A stretch of 64,000 bases of DNA. Source: Planctomycetota bacterium. GTDB lineage: Bacteria > Planctomycetota > UBA1135 > GCA-002686595. Shown piece after piece: positions 42,401-52,000 of this stretch. Made by a program: the position numbers and the translations under genes. The notes under the pieces are model-generated. The model was given only the letters and a program-made list of their open reading frames with translations, was not told the DNA's origin and did no database searches. Location: NCBI GenBank assembly GCA_020638855.1, contig JACKHT010000002.1:62001-126000 (forward strand), in the 5' to 3' direction. Positions within the stretch are counted from its first letter, which is position 1. Every line of letters begins with the position of its first letter.

Positions 42401-44227
42401 CTAGTGGAACAGCACCGAAACCCCGTCGGTGAAGTTGGACGTATTGGCCGGGTTCACATCCCGGTACCAACCCTGGAAGTTCCAGGTCTCGCCCGCCATC
42501 ACGGCGTAGTCTGGATTGATGGGGATGTGGGTCAAGTCCACTTGGATCTGAACCTCGCCCAAGGCGCCCGAACTCTGCACCTGCGCCGAGAGGCGCCCGA
42601 TGGGTTGCCCGCCGCCCACGCACAGGATCCCTTGGCTGCCGCCCGCAAAGGCCACCAAGTCTTGGCCTTGTGAAGCCAAGAAGTAGCAGAACTGAAAAGC
42701 CGGTAGCTGCGTGGCTCGCAAGGACAGGTTGTTCAGGGTGACATCGGCATCGCCGCTGGCCTCGATGGCCCCGGGTAGCCCGGTGGAGTTCGTGAAGGCA
42801 CCACAAAAGTTCACCGCGCCCAAACCATCCAGGCTCAACATGGCCTGCGCTGCAGCGAACAAATTCAGCCGACCGCCCGATACGGTTTGGGTAGCCAGCG
42901 ACGCGATCGGATCGACGTTGTCGAGCAGCATCGCCTTGATGTCCAAGGCGGCCTGGCCCGGGTTTTGGGCCCGTAGCGCCTGGAAGGCGGGCGGCGCCAG
43001 GCTGTGCAGGAACGCCACCGCTCCCGTCACGTGCGGCGTCGCCATCGAGGTTCCCGATAGGGTGCCGTAGGTGTTGGTCGGAAGCGTGCTCAAGATGGAG
43101 TCGCCCGGAGCCGCCAAGTCGATCGTGGTTTGCCCATAGGCGCTGAACGTACGCGCATCGTTGCGATTGGTAGCGGTAACCGAAAGGATGTACGGACTGG
43201 AGCAAGCCGTGGGCACGTCCCCGACCACGTCGATGTTGGTCGTATTGTTGGCCGTCGCCGCGCATGAGAGAATCCCCACCGAGCCCATGTCGTCGTAGGC
43301 ATCGTTCCAGGCGGGGTACGAACCCGATTGGCAGTTGGCGTTGTCAACTCCAAAGCTGGAATTGGTGACCACCACGTTGGCTCCTTGCGTCCCGCCGGAC
43401 GAAAGCCACAGCGCCTTTTGATCGCGCACGTAACCGTACGCCAAGAGCACGGTCGAGGTCGTGCCCGAGGACCCGGCCACGTACATCAAGCGCGTATTCC
43501 AGTTGACGCCCACCACTCCCAGGCTGTTGTTGCCGCGGGCTCCTGCGGTACCCGCCACGTGCGTACCGTGCGAACTGGAGGGAATCGTCCCGTCGTTCGA
43601 GTAGGCGTCCCAACCGTACTTGTCGTCGACGTAACCGTTCCCATCGTCGTCCACGCCGTTCACGCCGGAGACTTCCGCGGCGTTGGACCAGCGATTGGGT
43701 AGCAGGTCCGGGTGGTCGGTCTGCGCCCCCCCATCCACGATGGCAATCACGAAGTCCTGACTACCGGTGCCCAGGTCCCAAGCTTCGGGCGCGTCGATGT
43801 CCGCATCCGCGGTACCGCCCGACTGCCCGGTGTTGGAAAGCCCGTACATCTGGCTGAAGCTGGGGTCATTGGGACTCGTCTGGCGCTCGACGATCGGGTG
43901 GTCTTGCTGGGCATAGATCACCTCCGGGCGCAACTCGAGCTGAGCACACAGGGCCTCGCTAGGCTCATCCGCCGGCGCGAACACCAGATAGAGGTTCAGG
44001 GCCTTGTAGAGCCTGGGGCCGACCTGAAAGCTCGGACCCAAGAGGCGCTGGATGGCTGGTGCCTCGAGGTTGGCTTGGAAGCGGACGATGACCCCCTGGG
44101 TACCGGCTGGGGCGGCGGTGTAGGGCGCCTCCGAAGGCGGGGCTTGGGCTTGGGCTTGGACGGAAACCTGGCCCTGGATAGGCAGCGCGCATCCCAGGGC
44201 AAACAAAAGGGCAGGGAGTCGATTCAT
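42401..44227 (-). CDS. Secreted subtilisin-like serine protease (S8) with C-terminal module
   Basis: 608 residues from ATG 44227 with signal peptide (RLPALLFALGCALPIQG). Propeptide-like region about 40-130. Catalytic triad: Asp in VIAIVDGGAQTDHPDL (DGG instead of the common DSG/DTG), His in SSHGTHVAGTAGARG, Ser in LSGTSMATPHVTGA; oxyanion Asn in VTNSSFG. The last 110 residues form a beta-rich module ending FQGWYRDVNPANTSNFTDGV, a C-terminal pattern I associate with many secreted planctomycete proteins. Probably an export or surface module. Converges on the glycosyltransferase gene. Confidence 0.93.
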   Translation of the reverse strand: MNRLPALLFALGCALPIQGQVSVQAQAQAPPSEAPYTAAPAGTQGVIVRFQANLEAPAIQRLLGPSFQVGPRLYKALNLYLVFAPADEPSEALCAQLELRPEVIYAQQDHPIVERQTSPNDPSFSQMYGLSNTGQSGGTADADIDAPEAWDLGTGSQDFVIAIVDGGAQTDHPDLLPNRWSNAAEVSGVNGVDDDGNGYVDDKYGWDAYSNDGTIPSSSHGTHVAGTAGARGNNSLGVVGVNWNTRLMYVAGSSGTTSTVLLAYGYVRDQKALWLSSGGTQGANVVVTNSSFGVDNANCQSGSYPAWNDAYDDMGSVGILSCAATANNTTNIDVVGDVPTACSSPYILSVTATNRNDARTFSAYGQTTIDLAAPGDSILSTLPTNTYGTLSGTSMATPHVTGAVAFLHSLAPPAFQALRAQNPGQAALDIKAMLLDNVDPIASLATQTVSGGRLNLFAAAQAMLSLDGLGAVNFCGAFTNSTGLPGAIEASGDADVTLNNLSLRATQLPAFQFCYFLASQGQDLVAFAGGSQGILCVGGGQPIGRLSAQVQSSGALGEVQIQVDLTHIPINPDYAVMAGETWNFQGWYRDVNPANTSNFTDGVSVLFH

Positions 44228-44404
44228 CCCCCTAGGACGGGGCCAACGACCCCAGGGTTCGCCAGTTTTTGGCATTCCCGGGACGCCAGGGCCACTTCGG
44301 ACAGGCTCACCACCTCGGACCAACCTGGATTTTACCGTGGGGCCATACCAAGCTCGGAACCATCCCCTAGGATCCTGCCTGGGCCCCGACCCTCACAAGC
44401 AACC

Positions 44405-44947
44405 ATGAAGATCCAATCCCTCTCCACCCGTTTCCTTCCCCTACTCCTTCCCCTTCCGTTCCTGGCCCTCTTGGCGCTCAACCCGGCCAGTCCGAGTCAG
44501 GACCCCACGCCGACGCCCCAGCAGAAGGGCGAACGCCCGCAGCGCCGCGGCGAGCATCAAGAAGGGGCCGAAGGCAAGCACGAGAAGCACAACAAGCTGG
44601 AAGACGCCATGGATGGCATGAAGGACGCCCAACGCGCCCTGCGCGGCTTGCTGGCCGATCCCGCTACCAACCAGAAAGACATCCTGCGCGCTCTCTTGGC
44701 CATGGAGTCTGCTTGCGCAACCGCCTTCGCCCAAGAGCCGCCTCGCCCCGAGGCCAAACTCTCCGACCAAGAGTGGGCCCTATACGTGATTTCGTTCAAA
44801 TCGTCCCTGCTTGAGTTGCAGCGAACCATTCTGGACATGCAAGCCAACGCCTGGAAGAACGATGCCGAGGCCCTCAAGAAGGGCTACGAGGCACTCAACG
44901 CCGACAAGAAGAAAGGGCACGACAAATTCAAGCCGGAAGACGAGTGA
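44405..44947 (+). CDS. Exported four-helix protein resembling cytochrome b562
   Basis: 180 residues from ATG 44405. Signal peptide (FLPLLLPLPFLALLALNPAS) then a Gln/Arg/Glu-rich spacer to about 60. The remaining 115 residues are helical and resemble cytochrome b562: LEDAMDGMKDAQRAL near the start (compare LEDNMETL with the haem Met ligand) and a C-terminal KGHDKFK (compare YHQKY with the haem His). Both potential haem ligands are in place. Planctomycetes are known to carry such proteins. Haem binding is inference. Ends with a strong terminator. Confidence 0.65.
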   Translation: MKIQSLSTRFLPLLLPLPFLALLALNPASPSQDPTPTPQQKGERPQRRGEHQEGAEGKHEKHNKLEDAMDGMKDAQRALRGLLADPATNQKDILRALLAMESACATAFAQEPPRPEAKLSDQEWALYVISFKSSLLELQRTILDMQANAWKNDAEALKKGYEALNADKKKGHDKFKPEDE

Positions 44948-44998
44948 TCTCGCGCTAGCTCGAACTCCGGTCCCGAGTCTTTGCACCGCGGGAACATC

Positions 44999-45039
44999 CG
45001 CCAGCCACGCAACGCCCGTTGCGTGGCTGGCGCGCTTTT
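44999..45039 (+). terminator. Rho-independent terminator after the b562-like gene
   Basis: GCCAGCCACGCAAC, loop GCCC, GTTGCGTGGCTGGC: 14 perfect pairs (45000-45013 with 45018-45031) plus one C-G pair outside, then GCGCTTTT. Strong stem with a short T-tract, 52 bases after the stop. Confidence 0.93.
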
Positions 45040-45180
45040 GTGAAGCCTTACCATCGGCCACCCAATTTGAGGCATGTCCTTCCCAACCGCTTCAGTTTGT
45101 GGGTTTCCGTAAGGCCCTCCACGGCCAAAACCCGAAGGACCGGATCCAGGGAAACGGGGCCACCCCCGTGCCGCAACGCT

Positions 45181-46020
45181 ATGGAATTGCCGCTCAAACA
45201 AATCATCCTCGACATGCGCAGTTTGGAGCCATTCCCCAAGGTAGCCACGGCAGTCTTGGCACTGGCCAGCAAGCCGGGAGTGGTCCCCTCCGATCTGATC
45301 GAGGTCGTCCAAACCGACCCGGGCATTACGGCCAAGGTACTGCGACTGTGCAACTCGGCCTACTACGGATTCCAACGCGAGGTCGGATCGCTCTATGAAG
45401 CCGGCAACATGCTGGGCTTGGATACGCTAGTCAACCTGGTGCTCACCTCGAGCGCCAGCCGCTACTTTCGCAACTATGGCGGCGCCGGCGCGGATCGGCG
45501 CGAGGACCTTTGGAATCGAAGCATCACCCAAGCCCTCGCCAGCCGACTGATCGCCCAGCAGTACGGATACGCCAACCCCGACCGCGCCTACACCGTGGGA
45601 CTCTTGCAGAACATCGGCGAGATCGTCCTCGACCGTTTCTACGAAGCCGAATTCCGGCGCGTACAGGCCGAGGTGGCCACCGGTCGCTCGGCCCTGCAGG
45701 CGGAGCTGGTCGTGCTCGGCATCCACCACGCGGAGATCGGTGCGCGACTGACCAACGAGTGGAACCTACCCCACTACTTGGTGGACACGATCCGCTACCA
45801 CCACAGCCCCCAATCGGCGACCGCGGACCCGGTGCTGGCGAGTACTGTGCACCTAGCCGAAACCATGCTGGATCTGGGCAACCCCGAGATTCCCCGTGTC
45901 CCCCACGAAGTAAGCGTTGCCGCGCTCGAACTCACGGGACTTCACCCCAGCGACTTCGACGCCATCCACCTGAGCCTGGATCGTGAAATCAAGCGCGCGA
46001 CCGAATTGATCGCAGCCTAA
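45181..46020 (+). CDS. HDOD domain signalling protein
   Basis: 279 residues from ATG 45181. The HDOD domain fills about residues 1-210: LEPFPKVATAVLALASKPG, DLIEVVQTDPGITAKVLRLC, NSAYYGFQREVGSL, LYEAGNMLGL, then GLLQNIGEIVLDRF (the HD-like part with the metal His/Asp replaced, as usual in HDOD) and ELVVLGIHHAEIGARLTNEW. A stand-alone HDOD with a short C-terminal helix. Such proteins act in c-di-GMP or stress signalling without known enzyme activity. Confidence 0.92.
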   Translation: MELPLKQIILDMRSLEPFPKVATAVLALASKPGVVPSDLIEVVQTDPGITAKVLRLCNSAYYGFQREVGSLYEAGNMLGLDTLVNLVLTSSASRYFRNYGGAGADRREDLWNRSITQALASRLIAQQYGYANPDRAYTVGLLQNIGEIVLDRFYEAEFRRVQAEVATGRSALQAELVVLGIHHAEIGARLTNEWNLPHYLVDTIRYHHSPQSATADPVLASTVHLAETMLDLGNPEIPRVPHEVSVAALELTGLHPSDFDAIHLSLDREIKRATELIAA

Positions 46021-46086
46021 GTGATCTACCGGGGTCCAAACCCGCGAGCAGCGCTAGGCCGCCTTCTGCCCCAAGGCCCGTCCTGT

Positions 46087-46112
46087 AAGGGGCATCCAGC
46101 AAGGGGCATCCA
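46087..46112. repeat. Two copies of a 12-bp direct repeat beside tRNA-His
   Basis: AAGGGGCATCCA at 46087-46098 and 46101-46112, two bases apart, immediately downstream of the tRNA 3' end (46113). No integrase or further copy was seen, so this is likely a local duplication. Confidence 0.8.
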
Positions 46113-46190
46113 TGGGGTGGGTGACGGGAATCGAACCCGCGACTTCCAGAACCACAATCTGGCGCTCTAACCGACTGAGCTACACCCACC
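46113..46190 (-). tRNA. tRNA-His (GTG anticodon), CCA encoded
   Basis: Full cloverleaf on the minus strand. Acceptor GTGGGTG/CACCCAC with the extra G-1 (46190) opposite C73 (46116), the identity element of tRNA-His; D arm GCTC..GAGC; anticodon stem CCAGA/TCTGG with loop TTGTGGT; T arm CGGG TTCGATT CCCG. CCA is encoded at 46115-46113. Confidence 0.97.
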
Positions 46191-46240
46191 ATGGAAGTTG
46201 CACAAAGGCCGGGGAAGGATCGGATTCCCGAGCGCTCTTG

Positions 46241-46702
46241 TCAAGCGGTGCGTCCGGGCAAAATCGCCGGAGCGTGAAAAAGCGCCGCGCCGATTCGTTT
46301 CCAAAGGGAATGCCGCTCCCGGGCAGGCTCGATGCGCCCAAGCCTGGCCTGGAGGGTGTCCACCCTGGAAGCTAGGCGCTCGTTTTCGCGCTGCAAGCTA
46401 CCCATCAGCACCAAGAGCCGACGGGTCTGGGCCTGCTCGGCTTGCATCCGGGTTTCCACCCGCTCGACATAGCGGGCGGTACCCCGCTCGACTAGGCGCG
46501 CCACGTCGAGTTCGGCTTCCAAAGAGTGGTGCACTCCTTGGAGGGCCTCCATGTCCCGGCTAAGCCGGGCAATCTGGAGCTGGTACCCGCGCTCCAAACG
46601 CCCGGGTCCCACCAGGCGCAGGGTCACCGCTTCCGCCCCTGACTGGAGGCCGGAACGGGGTGCGGTACGGGAAAGCGGCGGCGGGGTCGGGATCAATTCC
46701 AT
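46241..46702 (-). CDS. Small coiled-coil protein of unknown function
   Basis: 153 residues. Pro-rich N-terminus, then about 80 residues of coiled coil (YQLQIARLSRDMEALQGVHH, VERVETRMQAEQAQTRRLLV, LQRENERLASRVDTLQARLG), and a short C-terminal segment SLWKRIGAALFHAPAILPG that may be an amphipathic membrane helix. The layout (coiled coil plus basic aromatic end) echoes the methyltransferase tail at 1231-2568. Overlapping frames on the other strand look like shadows. Moderate support as a gene. Confidence 0.6.
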   Translation of the reverse strand: MELIPTPPPLSRTAPRSGLQSGAEAVTLRLVGPGRLERGYQLQIARLSRDMEALQGVHHSLEAELDVARLVERGTARYVERVETRMQAEQAQTRRLLVLMGSLQRENERLASRVDTLQARLGRIEPARERHSLWKRIGAALFHAPAILPGRTA

Positions 46703-46916
46703 GGTGAGGACCTTGGGCTAGGGGCCGGGACAGCCACACCGACTGCCCCTAGGGGTTCCATCGGCACAAGTCCGAAAAACTTGCCCCGCTCGCGGCTCGA
46801 TGGACCGCAGGGCTTCGCAAATGGGTCGAGGGCCTAGGGCTTCCCAGATCCGGCAAGAAGACCTTGCCCTCGAGTCGTGGATGGTCGCTCTGGATGGGCT
46901 AAGCTCCACGGCCGAC

Positions 46917-47294
46917 ATGACCCAACCTCCTGAATCCGAATCCGGCCCGCCCCCCAAGAGCTACGGCAATATGGGGCCCGATCACTGGTCCAAGACCCGT
47001 GGGGTGCGCAACGCGGAAGCGATCGATTACTACCGCGAGCGCTCCGCGGCACCGGGGGTTGCCGAAGGAGGAGGACCCCGGAACTTCTATTGCATGGAGT
47101 GCGATGGGGTCATCCCTTCCTCGCCCCCCACCGATCAATGCCCCCATTGCGGAGCCCCGATCGAGGGCGGTGCTAGACGCTATTTCAATTGGGTAGAAAT
47201 CGACACGCCCCCGGCCAGCGAATGGAAGGCTCTACGGCCCTGGCTCTTGGGCGGCTTGGTACTGATGGGCCTCTTGGTTTGGGCGATCTGGTAA
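46917..47294 (+). CDS. Zinc-ribbon protein with C-terminal membrane anchor
   Basis: 125 residues from ATG 46917 (frame open from 46800, but that part is unlike a conserved protein). Acidic/Pro start, then a zinc ribbon FYCMECDGVIPSSP...QCPHCGAP (CxxC-x13-CxxC), then WLLGGLVLMGLLVWAIW as a tail anchor ending the protein. Family unknown. Four bases before the ThiF-like gene, so likely the same operon. Confidence 0.7.
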   Translation: MTQPPESESGPPPKSYGNMGPDHWSKTRGVRNAEAIDYYRERSAAPGVAEGGGPRNFYCMECDGVIPSSPPTDQCPHCGAPIEGGARRYFNWVEIDTPPASEWKALRPWLLGGLVLMGLLVWAIW

Positions 47295-47298
47295 CCCC

Positions 47299-48321
47299 AT
47301 GACCACCACCCCCGACAACCGTTTCGATCGCCAAACGCGCTTCGCCCCGTTTGGCACCGCAGGCCAAGCGAAACTGGAGCAAGCTTCGGTCTTCCTGCTC
47401 GGAGCCGGAGCCCTCGGTGGCGTGATCGCGCAATCCCTTGTGCGTTCCGGCGTGGGTCGCTTGGTTTTCGCGGATCGCGATAGCGTGGATTGGACCAATC
47501 TTCCACGTCAGGTGTTGTTCGAGGATCGGCACGCCGCGGCCAGCACCCCCAAGGCTTGGGCCGCCCTTGAAGCCCTCGAACGCATCGGCGGACCGACCCG
47601 CCTGGAAGCCCACGCCACCCACGTCGATGCGGACAACTTGGTCGAACTCAGCGCTGGGTGCGATGTGTTGCTCGACGGCAGCGACAACTTGGAAACACGC
47701 TACCTGCTCAACGATTTGGCCGTGAAGAGCGATCGGCCATGGGTGTACGCGGGCGTCATCGGCGGAGGGGGCCTGGTCATGCCCATCCGCCCGAACGTTG
47801 GCCCATGCCTGCGCTGCCTGTTTCCCGAACCGCCACCGCCGGGAACCTTGGAGACCTGTGATACATCGGGCGTCTTGATGCCTGCGGTCGGAAGCGTGGC
47901 TTCGCTTGCGGCCGGAATGGCGCTGCGTTTGTTGGTGGACCCCGCAGGAACACCGCTACGGTTGATGGAAATCGACGCTTGGCACGGCGAACTGCGCACT
48001 TTGTCGATCCCACGTCATCCCGAGTGCCCGGCTTGTGGCAAGCGTACGTTTCCATTCCTCGAGGCTCCGCTCAGCGAACGGACGCTCACCCTTTGCGGCC
48101 GCAATACCGTTCAAGTTCGAGGCCAAGGCGTTGAAGTGGATCTGGACGCGATGGCGCGACGCCTAGCCCAAGCAGCCAGCCGCGTCGAACGCCTGGGCCC
48201 CTTGCTGCGCGCTGAATTGGATGGACACCGGGTCACGCTGTTCCGGGATGGGCGTGCGCTGATCGAAGGCACCGAAGACCGGGGCACGGCCCTAGCGATC
48301 TATGACCGCTTCCTGGCCTGA
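47299..48321 (+). CDS. ThiF/MoeB/HesA-family E1-like adenylyltransferase
   Basis: 340 residues. Rossmann ATP site GAGALGGVIAQSLVRSGVG with acidic end FADRDSV, arginine finger NLPRQVLFE, DGSDNLETR; two CxxC pairs for the structural zinc (CLRC and CPAC); conserved Cys in ETCDTSGVLMP. The last 70 residues form a separate small domain (LCGRNTVQVRGQGVEVDL) found in some MoeB/ThiF relatives. Activates a ubiquitin-like sulfur carrier (ThiS or MoaD type) by adenylation; the carrier is not in the window. Confidence 0.88.
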   Translation: MTTTPDNRFDRQTRFAPFGTAGQAKLEQASVFLLGAGALGGVIAQSLVRSGVGRLVFADRDSVDWTNLPRQVLFEDRHAAASTPKAWAALEALERIGGPTRLEAHATHVDADNLVELSAGCDVLLDGSDNLETRYLLNDLAVKSDRPWVYAGVIGGGGLVMPIRPNVGPCLRCLFPEPPPPGTLETCDTSGVLMPAVGSVASLAAGMALRLLVDPAGTPLRLMEIDAWHGELRTLSIPRHPECPACGKRTFPFLEAPLSERTLTLCGRNTVQVRGQGVEVDLDAMARRLAQAASRVERLGPLLRAELDGHRVTLFRDGRALIEGTEDRGTALAIYDRFLA

Positions 48322-48955
48322 CGGCGCGCCGGTTCGGCTGGTCGTCCTGGCGGCCGGAGCCTCGCTGCGGCTGGGCTTCCCCAAGGCCTTGGCTCCCCTG
48401 CCGGGGGGCTTTCCCGTCGTACGTTTGCTCCAGGCGGGTCGCGCGGGTACCTCGGGTCCACCCTTGGTGGTGACGGGCGTGCACCATGCGGAAACCGTTT
48501 CCGCTCTGGAGCGAGCAGGACTGTTGAGAGATGTGCAGGTCGTGCACAACCCCGACGCGGCCCAGGGTCGTACGGGCTCGCTCCAACGGGCCGCCCAATA
48601 CGCCCGAGGTGAGGCCTGGATGGTGGCGCCTGTCGATTGCCCGCGGGTCCCGGCGCGGGTCTTCGCGCAACTGCTAGCCGCTTGGAAGTCCGCCGCCGGG
48701 CCCACAAAGGGCTGGATCGGGCCCTACGTGCAAGCTTCCGCCAGCGGCGCCCGCACCTTTGGACACCCGATACTGATGGGTCCCGAATTGGTAGCGGCGC
48801 TACGGGCGTTGGATCCCGATACACCCCTTTCCACGCTGCGCGCCCAAGCCCACCCCCTGCTGGCGTGCGCCGTGACTCGGGTTGAGATCGTCGAAGATCT
48901 GGACACTCCGGCCGATTTCGATCGACTTTGCAAAGCGGATCGGGATCCGCTTTAG
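48302..48955 (+). CDS. MocA-like nucleotidyltransferase (NTP transferase fold)
   Basis: 217 residues; start ATG 48302 overlaps the ThiF-like gene by 20 bases. Signature LVVLAAGASLRLGFPKALAP (the LAAGxSxRxGxxK motif with R before L instead of G), then QGRTGSLQRA (compare QGMGTSL) and PVDCPRVP (metal Asp, compare DxP). Closest in style to MocA, the CTP:molybdopterin cytidylyltransferase, or other small-molecule nucleotidyltransferases. The last part GHPILMGPELVAAL is typical for the family. Substrate uncertain. Confidence 0.8.
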   Translation: MTASWPDGAPVRLVVLAAGASLRLGFPKALAPLPGGFPVVRLLQAGRAGTSGPPLVVTGVHHAETVSALERAGLLRDVQVVHNPDAAQGRTGSLQRAAQYARGEAWMVAPVDCPRVPARVFAQLLAAWKSAAGPTKGWIGPYVQASASGARTFGHPILMGPELVAALRALDPDTPLSTLRAQAHPLLACAVTRVEIVEDLDTPADFDRLCKADRDPL

Positions 48956-49043
48956 ATCGCCTTTTGCTGGGACCGAATAGGGATCAGGCCGTTTCACATG
49001 GCCCTTAGCCCCCACCCCTCCCCAGCCCCCTCCCCAGTCGATC

Positions 49044-52000
49044 ATGAGTTTCCAAGGCGACGTTCGCGGTATCGGACTTGCAGAACTACTGCAAGGTCTA
49101 GCCCGAGGACGCAAGGAGGGCTTGCTGTCCCTAGGAGCAACCGGTCGGTCGAGTTGTCTGATCGGCCTGGCGGACGGGCGTTTGCTTTTGCTTCCGGACG
49201 CCGACGAACGCGACGACGAACTCTCCGAACGCGTGCGAATCGCCTATTCGCATGGGCTCGAGGATGCGGTGCTGCCCGCGGACATCGAGCGCTTGGGGGC
49301 GGCCCAGCGTCTAGAATCGCTCTACCAGCTGTTGGACGGCGGGGAAGTCCACTTCCGTTTCGATCCCGGCGACTTGGCGCAATTGGGCACGGAAATCCAG
49401 CCGGGTTCCGGTTCGCAGTTGGAACTGATCCTGCTCGAGTACGCCCGCATCAGCGACGAGCTCGAAGGGTTCCCCGACCTGAGCTTCCTGGAACCCAACG
49501 CGGTCCCCCAATGGGTGGACCCCTCGCGCTCCCAAGCCACCTCGCAAAAGGTGTTGGCAGAAATCGATGGACGATCCACGATCCAGGAGATCGGGGATCG
49601 CTTGGCCTGGCCCACCCGGCAGACCCGCTTGACCCTGGCTGGCTTGTTCCAGACGGGCGCCTTGCGCCTATCCACCCACCAGGAGTTGCTCGCGCTGACC
49701 TTGTACGAAATGGAAGCGCGCCAGTTTGCCCGGGCTTGCCAGCGCCTGCGCGCCTGGGTCCGGGCTTGCCCGCCGGGTCCCATGCACCCGGAGGCGGCTC
49801 GCATCTTGAGCGAGGAATGGGTTTCCGGACGCCTCCCCGCCTCGATGCGCGGGATGCAGCCCAAGGAGACGCGGGCCATGCTGCGGCGCTTGGATGCCAG
49901 CATCGGCAACCCCACCACGGCGGTCAGTCACTGGAACGAAGCGGTCCAAATCCATCCCGAAGACGCCGTCTGCCGCATGCACGCCATGAGCCTGCAGTAC
50001 GCGGAAGACGATCGCTCCGACAAGCCCAGCGTGCGCGACCTTTTGGCGCTGGCTCGCAAGTTCAAAGAGGACGGCACCCCCGCACGGGGCGCGCCGCTCT
50101 TGTTGATCGCCGTCCAGAAGAAGCCGGAAGGGCTGGGTCAAAAGCTGGAAGTGGGCTTGGGCCTGCTCGAAGCTGGCCAACCCGAACACGGAGGTCCGTG
50201 GGTTCTGGCCGCTGCTCACTCGCTGGTGGACCGTGGCCAAGCCGACCGCGCCCTGGCACCGCTGCGCCTTTTGATCCAAGCCTACCCGCAAAGTCGGGAG
50301 GCCAAAGCCCTGCTGAGCAAGGCCAAACGCGCATCCACCCAAGCCAAGAAGTTGCGGCGCAACATGCTGATTGGCGGGGCCGCGCTGGCCTTGCTCGGTG
50401 CCGGCGCCATGGTCAAGGTCCGCACCGACCAAGTGCAAGAAAGTCACTTGGCCGAAGTGCGCGCCCTGATCGACACCCCGGAAGCCGCCCTGGCTTCGCT
50501 CAACCGTCACTTCCCCGACAACAACAGCTCCAAAGTCCTCCAGCTGCGGCGGCGCATCGAGGACAGCCAGCGTTCGCTGGAGACGAAGACCAAGGACGCT
50601 TGGCTGGATCTCTACAAGGAAGCCCAAGAAGCCGCTAAGAACCAGGCGCCCGACGCGGCGCTGCAGGTCATTCGTGCGCTCCCCACGCCGCCCAAACTGA
50701 CCCTAGTCAAGGATGCGTGGCCCTCGCGAGGCGACCTGTATGACTTGATGGGCAAACGCCTCGTGTCCGAGGTGAACGCCCTGGGCGAAGTTCGTGCTTT
50801 CGCTGAAGACCAAGTGAGCATGGAAGCACGGCTCCAAGTCCAATCCCAACAGCTGCTCGAGATCCTCCTACCCGAGGAGCTCAAACTCAAAGAAGTGGGT
50901 GCGATGCAGGCCGGCGTCCGGAAGTTCCAATTGGATCTCGAGGCCCGCTCCAAAGCCCGCAAACTGCTGGAGCTGCAGGAAATCCACCGCAAGAATCTCA
51001 ACTACCAGGATCAGTTGCGCGACCAAGCCGAGCAAGCGGTAGCAGCCGGCGACTTCGACCGCGCCCTCAACTTCTACGAGGAAATCCTGCAGGACGATTT
51101 GGATCCCCGCGTGCGGGACTTCATCCAGCCGCAGGTCGACTCGTTGCGCAACACGATCCAAGCTATCGCCGAAGCGCGTGAACTCTCCAACCGCGGCCTG
51201 CAACGGGAGGCTCTGGCCCTCTTGGAGGCGCGTATCCCGACCCGCGAGCATTTCGAAGGGATCATCCTGCCCTGGAAGGTCCAAACCTACCCAGAGGGAG
51301 CCAAGGTCACCCTGAGCTCGGGGCGCACCTACACCACCCCCTTCGAAATCGAAACGCGTACGATCGAAGCGCTGTCGTTGCACTTTACCTGCCCGGGCTT
51401 CGAGCCCTACGACGTCGAGGTGACGCAGCCCGGAGATGTGATGGTCTACATGACCAGGACGCCTCAAACCGCTTGGCAAGCCTCCGGGCGGGTGGACGCA
51501 GTGCCGGTGCCCTTCGAGAAAGATCACATTGTGGTCGACCGTGGCGGAAGCATCGCTCGCATCCGCGGCACCGAAACCGAGATCTGGCGCAAGGCCATCC
51601 CGACCCTGTCCGGAGTGGCGCGCGCGCCGGTCTTCTTCCCAGGCGGGTCGGACAAGCTGCTGTTGGTCACGGAGGAAGGTTCCGCCTGGCTGGTTTCCGC
51701 CAGCGATGGAGCCCTAGAAGGACCCTGGGAACTTGGATCACCTCCGCGGGTGGGTCCTTTGGCAAACAGCAACCGGGTCCACGTTTTGCTGGCCAACGGA
51801 CGCTGGTCGGCCTGGAAAGAAGCACTCCAACCCGAGCCCTTGGCTCCCGACGCCCAGCCCTACGACGAAGCCGCGTGCGCCACATACCGCTACGGCCCCA
51901 ACAACGGGATGCAGGTCCTACGCAGCCGTGAGGGCGAAGTGAGCCAACTCAAGAGTCGCTTCACCGGTTGGCAAGCCCGTGTGGAAGAGGACCGTCTGTT

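Noticed and set aside
46113..46190. Genomic island insertion at tRNA-His
   Set aside because: No integrase, no distal repeat and no composition change on either side within the window.
46198..46563. Plus-strand small frame beside tRNA-His
   Set aside because: Overlaps the minus-strand coiled-coil gene, which has a more protein-like heptad pattern.
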